This document shows positions 55,943-63,870 of a stretch of DNA of 64,000 nt, piece by piece. Below the pieces are notes generated by a model. The model was not told where the DNA came from and made no database searches. It was given only the letters and a program-made list of their open reading frames with translations. Position 1 is the stretch's first letter. Each line of letters starts with the position of its first letter. A program made the position numbers and the translations under genes. The stretch is from Streptococcus cristatus ATCC 51100. Lineage in GTDB: Bacteria; Bacillota; Bacilli; Lactobacillales; Streptococcaceae. The DNA lies in assembly GCF_000222765.1 (NCBI RefSeq), contig NZ_AFUE01000005.1:1-64000 (forward strand), read 5' to 3'.

Positions 55943-57424
55943 ATGCGAGAATTACTGTCTAAAAAGAGCCACAGGCAATTAGAACTATTAGAACTACTAT
56001 TTAAAAACAAACGCTGGTTTCATATTTCTGAACTGGCTGAACTATTAAATTGTACAGAACGTTCAGTAAAAGATGAGTTATCCCATGTTAAGTCCTCTTT
56101 TCCTCAATTGATTTTTCACTCGTCCACTAATGGCATACGTATCATTAATACCGATGATAGTGATATTGAAATGGTCTATCACCATTTTTTTAAGCATTCA
56201 ACCCATTTTTCAATTTTAGAATTCATCTTCTTTAACGAAGGATATGAAACCGAGAGTATTTGTAAAGAGTTTTATATAAGCTCTTCCTCACTCTATCGTA
56301 TAATCAGTCACATTAACAAAATTATAAAAAAACAATATAATTTTAAAATTAGTCTCAATCCTGCTCGAATCATTGGAGATGAGATTGATATCCGTTATTT
56401 TTTTGCACAATATTTTTCGGAAAAATATTATTTTCTTGAATGGCCCTTTACAGATTTTTCAGTAGAACCTTTGTGTAAGCTGTTAGCACTGGTCTATAAA
56501 GAAACTGCATTTCCTGTCAATTTCGCAACTCAACGAATGTTAAAATTGCTCCTCGTTACGAATTTATATCGAATAAAGTTTGGTCATTTCTTGGAAGTTG
56601 AGAAAAATTCTTTTAACAATCAATTGTTAGAATCTTTCATGCAGGCAGAAGGAATTGAAGACATTGTAGCGAGCTTTGATTCTGAATATCATATCTCTTT
56701 GAATAAAGAAGTGATCGGTCAACTATTTGTCTCCTATTTTCAAAAAATGTTTTTCATTGATGAAAATCTATTTATGAGCTGCGCAAAAACAGATAGTTAT
56801 GTAAAAAATTCGTATCAATTGTTAAGTGATTTAATTGATCAGATAGAAAGCAAATATAATCTAAAAATAGACAATAATGACAATCTTATTTGGCATTTGC
56901 ATAATACAGCACATCTGCACCGTCAGGAACTATCTACAGAGTTTATTCTGTTTGATCAAAAAGGGAATACCATCAAGAACTTTCAAAATATTTTCCCTCA
57001 ATTTGTTTCAGATATTAAAAAAGGAATTGAACATTATCTAGAGACTCTTGGTATCGATAATAATTCAATGAAAGTCAATCATCTATCTTATACTTTTATC
57101 ACTCACAGCAAACATTTAGTGCTGAATCTTTTACAAAATCAGCCTAAATTAAAGGTTTTAGTCATGAGTAATTTTGATCAGTATCATGCAAAATCAGTAG
57201 CAGAGACACTTTCTTATTATTGCAGTAATAATTTTGAACTTGAAGTTTGGAATAAATTAGAATTATCAATCGATTCTTTAAAAGAATCACCTTACGATAT
57301 CATCATTTCTAATTTTATTATTCCACCCATTGAGAACAAGAGACTGATCTATTCCAATAATATTAATACAGTCGCGCTCATCTCCCTGCTTAACGCGATG
57401 ATGTTTATTCGCTTAGATGAGTGA
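55943..57424 (+). CDS. Mga-family (PRD-like) transcriptional regulator
   Basis: 493 residues. Two N-terminal helix-turn-helix domains (WFHISELAELLNCTERSVKDELSHV near residues 31-55 and a second near 105-125 with FYISSSSLYRIISHINK) resemble Mga/MgaSpn. The middle holds PRD-like helices, and the C-terminal part resembles an EIIB-like fold (KVLVMSNFDQYHA). Base composition is clearly more AT-rich than its neighbours, which fits acquisition or weak selection. Divergent from the alkaline-shock operon, a candidate regulator for it; target unknown. Confidence 0.85.
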   Translation: MRELLSKKSHRQLELLELLFKNKRWFHISELAELLNCTERSVKDELSHVKSSFPQLIFHSSTNGIRIINTDDSDIEMVYHHFFKHSTHFSILEFIFFNEGYETESICKEFYISSSSLYRIISHINKIIKKQYNFKISLNPARIIGDEIDIRYFFAQYFSEKYYFLEWPFTDFSVEPLCKLLALVYKETAFPVNFATQRMLKLLLVTNLYRIKFGHFLEVEKNSFNNQLLESFMQAEGIEDIVASFDSEYHISLNKEVIGQLFVSYFQKMFFIDENLFMSCAKTDSYVKNSYQLLSDLIDQIESKYNLKIDNNDNLIWHLHNTAHLHRQELSTEFILFDQKGNTIKNFQNIFPQFVSDIKKGIEHYLETLGIDNNSMKVNHLSYTFITHSKHLVLNLLQNQPKLKVLVMSNFDQYHAKSVAETLSYYCSNNFELEVWNKLELSIDSLKESPYDIIISNFIIPPIENKRLIYSNNINTVALISLLNAMMFIRLDE

Positions 57425-57443
57425 TTTAGACTATTTTGATAAC

Positions 57444-57468
57444 AAAAAACCGCAATCTAGCGGTTTTT
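57444..57468 (+). terminator. Terminator of the Mga-like gene
   Basis: AAAAACCGC / GCGGTTTTT stem with a 6-base loop, 20 bp after the stop. Confidence 0.9.
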
Positions 57469-57495
57469 ATTCATTTATCTGAGCAAATTTTTGAA

Positions 57496-57535
57496 AAACG
57501 GATACACCCCTGTGAAGACAGAGTTATATCCGTTT
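57496..57535 (-). terminator. Terminator of the ABC importer operon
   Basis: AAACGGATA / TATCCGTTT 9-bp stem with a 22-base loop; T5 on the minus strand. 55 bp after the ATPase stop. Confidence 0.7.
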
Positions 57536-57589
57536 AATAATTATTTACTGCTTATTCATTTTTTTAGCATTCCAAAAAAATGGGCAAGC

Positions 57590-58348
57590 CTATTCAAACA
57601 AGCCGTAATAGTCCGCTATGGTCATCTTGGCTTTTTCTTCTTGCTTGAGGTCTTGGATGATTTGCCCTTCCTTCATGACAATCAGTCGGTTGCCGTATTT
57701 GAGAGCATCCTCCATGTGATGGGTAATCATGAGGGCCGTCAGCTGGTCTCTGCGGACAAAGTCGTCAGTCAGCTCCATAAGAGCCACACTGGTCTTGGGG
57801 TCCAGCGCTGCCGTATGCTCGTCCAAGAGAAGCAGCTCTGGACGCTTGAGTGTCGCCATGAGCAGACTCAAAGCCTGTCTCTGACCACCTGATAGAAACT
57901 CAATCGGCGTATCCAGATGTTTTTCCAGACCATTACCAATCTTATCAATAGTCTCCTGAAACTCCTGCCGATAGCTATTCAGCCGACGAGGAACTAGACC
58001 GCGCGATTCGCCACGAAACTTGGCAATCAGCAGGTTTTCCGCCACTGTCATCCGAGGAGCCGTTCCCATCTTGGGATCTTGAAAGACGCGCGATAGATAT
58101 TTGGCTCTCTTTTCAGGTGAAAAGTTGGTCACATTTTCCCCCAAGATGTAAATGCTACCGCTGCTTAGAGAGAGCGTACCGGCAATCACATTAAAAAGAG
58201 TTGACTTCCCTGCTCCATTGCCACCCAAAATCGTGATAAAATCGTGCTCATGAATCTCCAGCGACACATCGTTTAGGATGACCTTTTCTTCATCAAAGCC
58301 GTTATTGACCCGCTTGCTGGCATTTTTTAATTCTACAATCGCTGTCAT
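57590..58348 (-). CDS. ABC importer ATP-binding protein (TrpZ-like)
   Basis: 252-residue ATPase. Walker A GGNGAGKST near residue 43, signature LSGGQRQAL near 152, Walker B LLLLDEHTAALDP near 173. It belongs to the group paired with BMP/ribose-type permeases (PF02653), in streptococci called the TrpXYZ tryptophan-type uptake system. It overlaps the permease by four bases (ATGA). Confidence 0.87.
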   Translation of the reverse strand: MTAIVELKNASKRVNNGFDEEKVILNDVSLEIHEHDFITILGGNGAGKSTLFNVIAGTLSLSSGSIYILGENVTNFSPEKRAKYLSRVFQDPKMGTAPRMTVAENLLIAKFRGESRGLVPRRLNSYRQEFQETIDKIGNGLEKHLDTPIEFLSGGQRQALSLLMATLKRPELLLLDEHTAALDPKTSVALMELTDDFVRRDQLTALMITHHMEDALKYGNRLIVMKEGQIIQDLKQEEKAKMTIADYYGLFE

Positions 58349-59211
58349 TTGCTTAACTTAGCTCCTTTAAAGAATTTATTTTTCAAGGTCGGAATCATGA
58401 GGCAGACCGCCAAGATAACCGCACTATAAAGACGGAGATAGCTCGTGTTGAAGCCAAGAGCGATGACACCCCAAATCAGAAACTGGTAGGCAATGGCACC
58501 AACCACAATGGTAATCAGGCGCTCAGCCAAGGTCAGACCCCTAAAAAGCACTTCTCCGATAATCAGACTGGCCAATCCGACGACGATAACCCCAATCCCG
58601 CGGGACACATCCGCATAGCCTTCCTGCTGGGCAATCAGAGCACCAGACAAGGCAATGACGCCATTAGACAAGATCATGCCCATCAATTCCATGCGGCCAG
58701 TATTGATACCGAAACTACGCGCCATATCAGGATTGTCTCCAGTCGCGATATAGGCCTGCCCTAGCTTGGTATCTAGGAAAAAGAGCAGAGCGACAATAAC
58801 CAGACTGACAAAAATCAAGCCTGTCAGGAGATTGTTAATTTCTCCAGAGAAGGGCAAAAAGTCCTGAATCTGCTGAGTTCCCAGCAGACCTAGATTAGCC
58901 CGCCCCATGATCATAAGCATAATGGAATGGCAAGAGGTCATGACCAAAATTCCTGACAGCAGGGTCGGAATCTTGCCCTTGGTATAGAGAAGCCCGGTCG
59001 CCAAGCCTGCCAGACATCCCGCCAACACCGCAGCCGCCGTTGCCAAGAAAGGGTTCACCCCCTTGGTAATCAAGGTGACAGCTACCGCCCCACCTAGTGG
59101 AAAGGAACCTTCCGTAGTCATATCTGGAAAATTCAAAATCCGAAAAGTCATGAAAATCCCCAGACCCAAAATGGCCCAGACCAGACCTTGTGAAATAATG
59201 GAAAGAATCAT
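58345..59211 (-). CDS. ABC importer permease (TrpY-like, PF02653 type)
   Basis: 288 residues with about eight hydrophobic helices. LGIFMTFRILNFPDMTTEGSFPLGGA near the N-terminus is the signature of the TrpY-like/unknown-substrate permease family. Co-transcribed with the ATPase. No binding-protein gene is next to it, unlike the usual three-gene set. Substrate could be an aromatic amino acid, by remembered homology only. Confidence 0.85.
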   Translation of the reverse strand: MILSIISQGLVWAILGLGIFMTFRILNFPDMTTEGSFPLGGAVAVTLITKGVNPFLATAAAVLAGCLAGLATGLLYTKGKIPTLLSGILVMTSCHSIMLMIMGRANLGLLGTQQIQDFLPFSGEINNLLTGLIFVSLVIVALLFFLDTKLGQAYIATGDNPDMARSFGINTGRMELMGMILSNGVIALSGALIAQQEGYADVSRGIGVIVVGLASLIIGEVLFRGLTLAERLITIVVGAIAYQFLIWGVIALGFNTSYLRLYSAVILAVCLMIPTLKNKFFKGAKLSK

Positions 59212-59313
59212 CTTATTGTCCTAACTAAATTAAAATCGTATTCTATTTTAACACAAAAAAGCAGCCAATTTCAATGCCGAAATACCGACAGATAAATTGG
59301 CTTTTCTAGGTAA

Positions 59314-59808
59314 TTACTGAACGACGGTCATTCGCCCTGTAGCAACGTCATATACTGCTCCTGAGATCTCTACATCATCTGGTATTAGAGGTGATTGGCG
59401 GAGAAGCTCCACGTCTTCCCGCACACTTTCCTCCACATCTGTAAAGGGAAGGAAATCCTGACCGCTAACATCAACGCCCAGCTCTTGATTGAGAAAAGCA
59501 GCAAATTCTTCATTTTTGAAAGTTTGTGCGCCACAATCCGTATGGTGCAAGACTACAATTTCCCGCGTGCCCATCTGCTGCTGTGAAATAACCAGCGAGC
59601 GAATCATGTCCTCCGTCACCCGCCCGCCAGCATTGCGCAAGATATGAGCATCTCCCAGCGCCAGCCCCAGAGCCTGAGCCACGTGTAGCCTAGAGTCCAT
59701 GCAGGTCACGATTGCCACCTTGGTCTTGGGCTTAATAGGCAGGTGGGAGGTTCCATGCAGGTCCACATAGGCTTGGTTGGCCTTCATAAAATTTTCAAAA
59801 TAGGACAT
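59314..59808 (-). CDS. Beta-class carbonic anhydrase
   Basis: 164 residues. Zinc ligands C36 (in CMDSR), H89 and C92 (in HHTDCG) are all present, with the Asp-Arg pair D38-R40. Interconverts CO2 and bicarbonate. In pneumococcus a homologue lies in the dut-radA region, as here. AAGGGGAAAG precedes the ATG. Confidence 0.95.
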   Translation of the reverse strand: MSYFENFMKANQAYVDLHGTSHLPIKPKTKVAIVTCMDSRLHVAQALGLALGDAHILRNAGGRVTEDMIRSLVISQQQMGTREIVVLHHTDCGAQTFKNEEFAAFLNQELGVDVSGQDFLPFTDVEESVREDVELLRQSPLIPDDVEISGAVYDVATGRMTVVQ

Positions 59809-59947
59809 TCTTTCCCCTTACTAGAATTTATTTGATAGTCAAATTATTTCCTACCATCTTATCATCTTTTGGGTGTTTTGTCAGTTCTCAGATCTAGATA
59901 AAGCAAAAATGTCCGTTTTTTATGAAAAAATGAAAGAAACATGCAAA

Positions 59948-59975
59948 AAAGGTGCGAAAATTCATCCACACCTTT
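59948..59975 (-). terminator. Terminator of the AIM24-family gene
   Basis: AAAGGTG / CACCTTT stem with a 14-base loop and T6 on the minus strand, directly after the stop at 59976. Confidence 0.75.
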
Positions 59976-60671
59976 CTATGAACCTTTTGCGATATAGCGA
60001 CTGAGTGAGCCCGCAAAGCTTTGAAGATTGAGACTTTGAACATAGATTTCCCCGGTACCTCGGAAGGTGTTGACAACTCCTTCTCCCGTTCCAATCGACT
60101 GCCAGAAACCATTTTCCAGATGGATATTATAATCCAAGGACTGACTCCAAGCTACGACATGGGCATTGTCAATGGTTACTTCTTGGTTATTTAGCTCAAT
60201 TTTCCTAATTGATCCATAGGCATTAGCCAAGAGAGTACCCTGCCCTTGAGTCGTCATGACGAAGAGGCCACCTTGACCGCCAAATATCGCCTTGCCAACA
60301 GACTGGCGCTCCATCGTATAGTAAGCTGTACCATCCAGAGCCAGAAAGGCACCGTCATTGAGCCGGTACTGCTTTTCTCCCAGATAAAGTGGAATAACTT
60401 GGCCGGGAACTTCTGGTGCTAAAGCTAGGAAACCATTGTCAGACTGGGCGACAGCTTGGGTAATGAAGGTACTTTCACCCGACACCATGGAACGGCCGAC
60501 TGCCTTGACAAAGCGTCCCAAACCCGAACCGTTAGCATTGAGCTGAGTGTTCAAGGTTACATTAGGCGTGTGATAGACCATACTGCCACGCTGGATAAAG
60601 ACTGTCTCCCCTTGATTGAGGTAGAGGTCAACGAGTGGAAATTGCATGTTGCTATCCATGGAAAATTGCAT
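59976..60671 (-). CDS. AIM24/TIGR00266-family protein
   Basis: 231-residue beta-rich protein of the AIM24 family. It begins NMQFPLVDLYLNQGETVFIQRGSM and contains GGQGGLFVMTTQGQGTLLANAYG, typical of the family. It has no known enzymatic role; a stress or membrane-surface role is suggested in related bacteria. AAGGAGGG precedes the ATG. Lies between radA and the carbonic anhydrase gene. Confidence 0.88.
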   Translation of the reverse strand: MQFSMDSNMQFPLVDLYLNQGETVFIQRGSMVYHTPNVTLNTQLNANGSGLGRFVKAVGRSMVSGESTFITQAVAQSDNGFLALAPEVPGQVIPLYLGEKQYRLNDGAFLALDGTAYYTMERQSVGKAIFGGQGGLFVMTTQGQGTLLANAYGSIRKIELNNQEVTIDNAHVVAWSQSLDYNIHLENGFWQSIGTGEGVVNTFRGTGEIYVQSLNLQSFAGSLSRYIAKGS

Positions 60672-60743
60672 AAGAGTTCCCTCCTTGTTTTTAAGAAAAT
60701 TATAGCAATAATAAAATATTTTTGCAATCTAAAACAAAGAAAA

Positions 60744-62000
60744 TCATCCAGCAAAGACTTTTTTCAAGACTTCCCCAATCGTTGTCACACCGATGACTTG
60801 GATATTGTCTGGCACCTTGAGGCCGTTCAGAGAGTTTTTGGGAGCATAAATCTTGGTGAAACCCAATTTCGCCGCTTCGTTGATGCGCTGCTCGATACGA
60901 TTGACTCGACGGATTTCACCTGTCAGGCCGATTTCGCCGATAAAGCACTCTTGAGGATTAGTCGGCAGATCCTTGTAGCTGGAAGCAATGGCGACCGCTA
61001 CTGCCAAATCAATGGCTGGCTCATCTAGCTTGACACCACCAGCTGATTTGAGGTAGGCGTCTTGATTTTGCAGGAGGAGCCCTGCCCGTTTTTCCAGAAC
61101 CGCCATGATAAGGCTGGCTCGGTTAAAGTCCAGTCCAGTCGTGGTTCGCTTGGCATTGCCGAACATGGTCGGTGTCACCAAAGCCTGCACCTCAGCTAAA
61201 ATCGGCCTCGTTCCTTCCATGGTCACGACAATAGACGAACCTGTTGCGCCGTCCAGACGCTCTTCCAGAAAGACTTCACTTGGATTGACAACCTCAACTA
61301 GCCCACCAGACTGCATTTCAAAAATGCCAATCTCATTGGTTGAGCCAAAGCGGTTCTTGACGGCTCTCAAGATACGGAACGTGTGCTGACGTTCGCCTTC
61401 AAAATAAAGCACGGTGTCCACCATGTGCTCTAGCGTTCGGGGACCAGCTAAGGTTCCTTCCTTGGTCATGTGGCCAACGATAAAGGTCGCAATATTATTG
61501 GTCTTGGCCAGCTGCATAAGCTCAGCTGTCACCTCTCGAACCTGAGAGACAGAGCCTTGAACACTGGAAATCTCCGGCGACATCACTGTCTGAATGGAGT
61601 CAATAATCAGAAAATCTGGCTTGATTTTCTCAATCTCTGTGCGGATGTTTTGCATATTGGTCTCGGCGTAGAGATAAAATTCACTGTCAATATCACCGAG
61701 ACGCTCCGCCCGCAACTTAATCTGCTCAGCTGATTCCTCCCCACTGACATATAGGACGGTGCCCTGGTGAGAAAGCTGAGTGGACACCTGCAGAAGCAGG
61801 GTAGACTTCCCGATACCAGGATCCCCGCCAATCAGGACCAAACTGCCAGGTACTACGCCACCACCCAGCACACGATTGAACTCATCCATTTCCGTCTTGG
61901 TCCGGTTGACATCAATCGAAGTGACCTCAGCCAGCTTCATGGGCCGAGTCTTTTCACCTGTCAGGGAAACACGGGCATGCTTGACTTCTGCGGCCTCCAC
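60744..62000 (-). CDS. radA: DNA repair/recombination helicase RadA (N-terminus lost from the open frame)
   Basis: RecA-like motor that drives branch migration in recombination and natural transformation. The continuous frame opens at the GTG at 62000 and gives 418 residues. Walker [11 protein letters not shown] lies at 59-68, the KNRFG motif in [13 protein letters not shown] near 218, and a Lon-like C-terminal domain ends with [15 protein letters not shown]. The N-terminal zinc finger is coded just upstream in the same frame but without a start codon (next entry), so the present 5' end is suspect. Confidence 0.9.
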   Translation of the reverse strand: MEAAEVKHARVSLTGEKTRPMKLAEVTSIDVNRTKTEMDEFNRVLGGGVVPGSLVLIGGDPGIGKSTLLLQVSTQLSHQGTVLYVSGEESAEQIKLRAERLGDIDSEFYLYAETNMQNIRTEIEKIKPDFLIIDSIQTVMSPEISSVQGSVSQVREVTAELMQLAKTNNIATFIVGHMTKEGTLAGPRTLEHMVDTVLYFEGERQHTFRILRAVKNRFGSTNEIGIFEMQSGGLVEVVNPSEVFLEERLDGATGSSIVVTMEGTRPILAEVQALVTPTMFGNAKRTTTGLDFNRASLIMAVLEKRAGLLLQNQDAYLKSAGGVKLDEPAIDLAVAVAIASSYKDLPTNPQECFIGEIGLTGEIRRVNRIEQRINEAAKLGFTKIYAPKNSLNGLKVPDNIQVIGVTTIGEVLKKVFAG

Positions 62001-62110
62001 TTCCTCAACAAAAGAAGACCAAGAGCCGCAGTTGGGACAGCGACCTAGATACTTGGGCGAATGATATTCACAATTTTGACAGACAAAGGTCGTTTTTTCT
62101 TAGCGATAAT
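62001..62110 (-). other. Zinc-finger codons of radA without a usable start
   Basis: In frame with radA, the reverse strand reads [13 protein letters not shown] then [18 protein letters not shown], the C4 zinc finger of RadA. A TAA (62099-62101) stands two codons before it and no ATG/GTG/TTG lies between. Upstream, an AAAGAGG site is followed by ATTATCGCTAAG-A6, which reads IIAKKK in the other frame; one more A in the run would join it to TTFVC. A one-base deletion or base error is likely. Confidence 0.75.
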
Positions 62111-62120
62111 AAACCTCTTT

Positions 62121-62636
62121 CTATATCTCTATCTCACACTCAATCACTTGGCAAAAATCAATTTGCTCATTTGGCACAAACTGACGAATCAGCATGCGAT
62201 GGGCTACAAGGACTACTGTCTGGTAATCTCGATACTTTGCCATACAGTCTACAAAACGAGCCTTCATCTCCTCAGCCGTCTCATACTGAATAGGACTACT
62301 GGGGAGCAAGGCACCATTATTTTCTAAAAACAGGCTTCGAGCTTTTTCAAAGTTCCCTCTTCCCGTTTGATAAACCTGCCATTCGTGTAGCAAAGGCTCC
62401 ACTCTCAAAGGAAGGCCAGTGGCACAAGCCACATAAGATGCCGTTTCTAAAGCTCGCGTCATTGCAGAAGACACCAGCAAATCAGCTGAACGCATTAAAG
62501 GATGCTGGCAAAGTTCCTGAGCCTGCCGTCTTCCCTGCTCAGATAAAGGCGCCAAATCCAGACCAAAGCCAGTATAAGAACGCTCCTCTAACTCATGGTA
62601 ATCAGGCTCACCATGGCGCACAAAGATCACTTTCAT
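62121..62636 (-). CDS. Histidine-phosphatase (phosphoglycerate-mutase-like) protein
   Basis: 171 residues from the ATG at 62636. The catalytic histidine is in VRHGEPDYHE (residues 6-15), the second histidine in VVLVAHRMLIR near 142, and SSAMTRALETA carries an arginine of the phosphate pocket. Substrate unknown. It starts one base after the dut stop (TGA), and in pneumococcus this small phosphatase also lies between dut and radA. Confidence 0.88.
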   Translation of the reverse strand: MKVIFVRHGEPDYHELEERSYTGFGLDLAPLSEQGRRQAQELCQHPLMRSADLLVSSAMTRALETASYVACATGLPLRVEPLLHEWQVYQTGRGNFEKARSLFLENNGALLPSSPIQYETAEEMKARFVDCMAKYRDYQTVVLVAHRMLIRQFVPNEQIDFCQVIECEIEI

Positions 62637-62637
62637 C

Positions 62638-63081
62638 TCAATGCCCAGTAGAGCCAAATCCGCCTGTCCGCACACCGTCGGCTACATCCCCATCCGCAAT
62701 CAAAAATGGTGCGAAAACAGCCTGCACAATGCGGTCACCCACTTCCAGTACAACCTCTTGGTCTGTGATGTTCTGCATCTGAGCAAAGATATGGCCTTCA
62801 TTTCCAGGATTGCCGTAGTAGTCGCCGTCGATGACCCCAACGGAGTTAATCAAAACCAGACCTTTTTTACGAGGATTGGACGAGCGGTCATAGAGGTAAA
62901 GCACCTCACCGGGCTGCATATAGGCCTTGACACCAGTCGGAACTAGCTTAATCTCCCCTGGCGCAATGATGGTGCGCTCTGCCACTTTCAAATCATAGCC
63001 CGCTGCGTGAGCCGTCTCTCTCTTGGGTAATAAATCTTCATTTGGAAAGCTGGAAACCAGCTCGAATCCACGAATTTTCAT
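62638..63081 (-). CDS. dut: dUTP diphosphatase
   Basis: 147-residue trimeric dUTPase hydrolysing dUTP to dUMP. Motifs in order: AAGYDLKVAE, YDRSSNPRKKG, GVIDGDYYGNPGNEG with the catalytic Asp, DRIVQAVFAP and the C-terminal RTGGFGSTG, all intact. First gene of the dut-phosphatase-radA unit. Confidence 0.96.
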   Translation of the reverse strand: MKIRGFELVSSFPNEDLLPKRETAHAAGYDLKVAERTIIAPGEIKLVPTGVKAYMQPGEVLYLYDRSSNPRKKGLVLINSVGVIDGDYYGNPGNEGHIFAQMQNITDQEVVLEVGDRIVQAVFAPFLIADGDVADGVRTGGFGSTGH

Positions 63082-63111
63082 ACAGTTCTCTTTTCTACTT
63101 TTGCTGTCCCT

Positions 63112-63140
63112 ATTATACTAAATTCGCAAAAAACAAGCAA
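63112..63140 (-). promoter_or_regulatory. dut operon promoter, possible cin-box
   Basis: Minus-strand TTGCTT (63135-63140), 17-bp spacer, TATAAT (63112-63117). TGCGAATT (63121-63128) differs from the ComX cin-box TACGAATA at two positions. The pneumococcal operon is competence-induced, but this box is too weak for a firm call. Confidence 0.5.
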
Positions 63141-63141
63141 A

Positions 63142-63164
63142 AGAACCGCCGATTGGGCGGTTCT
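63142..63164 (-). terminator. Terminator of the NUDIX gene
   Basis: AGAACCGCC / GGCGGTTCT 9-bp stem, T4 on the minus strand. The same hairpin sequence recurs at 63725. Confidence 0.8.
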
Positions 63165-63166
63165 CC

Positions 63167-63616
63167 TTAGTATAAACCTTTGACGACCTCTCCATCCTCT
63201 AAATAGGTAAACTGTTCCGTCAAATCTGACGTGAAAACCTGATACATTTCCTGAAAGCTCACGGCCAGCGAGTAGCGGTCAAGGTCTTTGCGGTCAATCC
63301 AGAATACCTCCCCTTCTTCGGATGAGACCAGTTCTCCCTCAAAACGATTGGTCTTGTAAAGAAAAACGATGTAACGCTCATCTTTTTCAGTATAAAACTG
63401 CTTGACACCACACAAGCGAGGCTCATAGATGGTCAGACCTGTTTCTTCCTTGATTTCCCTTATTACCGATTTGACAAAGGACTCACGATGTTCAACATGG
63501 CCGCCTGGAAAGCAAAGGCCGGTCCAATCATCATTTACTTTATTTTGCACTAAAATGCGGTCCCCATCGTAAACCATACACATATTTGTTAAAATAACTC
63601 GCTCCGCTCTTGACAT
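63167..63616 (-). CDS. NUDIX hydrolase, MutX/MutT-like
   Basis: 149 residues from the ATG at 63616 behind GGAGGAGC. The Nudix box is complete: G-G-H-V-E-H-R-E-S-F, then REIKEETGL (about residues 38-60). Close in pattern to MutX, which removes oxidised or other non-canonical nucleotides such as 8-oxo-dGTP, but the substrate is not certain. Flanked by two copies of one terminator hairpin. Confidence 0.88.
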   Translation of the reverse strand: MSRAERVILTNMCMVYDGDRILVQNKVNDDWTGLCFPGGHVEHRESFVKSVIREIKEETGLTIYEPRLCGVKQFYTEKDERYIVFLYKTNRFEGELVSSEEGEVFWIDRKDLDRYSLAVSFQEMYQVFTSDLTEQFTYLEDGEVVKGLY

Positions 63617-63724
63617 CTCTGCTCCTCCATCTACCGACCGATTCACTCGGCCTGCTGTGACTCATTATAACATAAAAGTGATTAAATTGATGAAAATCCA
63701 GATTTCTCAGCCCTTCCAGCAAAA

Positions 63725-63745
63725 AAACCGCCGATTGGGCGGTTC
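63725..63745 (-). terminator. Terminator hairpin upstream of the NUDIX gene
   Basis: AAACCGCC / GGCGGTT with the same loop as the hairpin at 63142 and T7 on the minus strand, terminating the transcript from the amidotransferase gene. Confidence 0.8.
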
Positions 63746-63761
63746 TTATAGGGAGATTATT

Positions 63762-63833
63762 ATGAAAAAGAAAAGTTTTAGGATTTCATCAAATAAAGTT
63801 AGGAGGTCTTCATTTGATGGTTATATTATATAA
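63762..63833 (+). CDS. Possible small peptide gene (23 codons)
   Basis: ATG at 63762 preceded by GGGAGATTATT. The product is short, basic in the N-terminal half (MKKKSFRISSNKVRRS) and ends SFDGYII. A second, 12-codon frame starting at 63817 behind a perfect AGGAGG overlaps its 3' end. It lies antisense to the 3' region of the amidotransferase transcript. No homologue known to me; it may be chance. Confidence 0.3.
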   Translation: MKKKSFRISSNKVRRSSFDGYII

Positions 63834-63870
63834 AGCTTATCTTAAAATTAGCTAAAAATAATTTTAGGTT

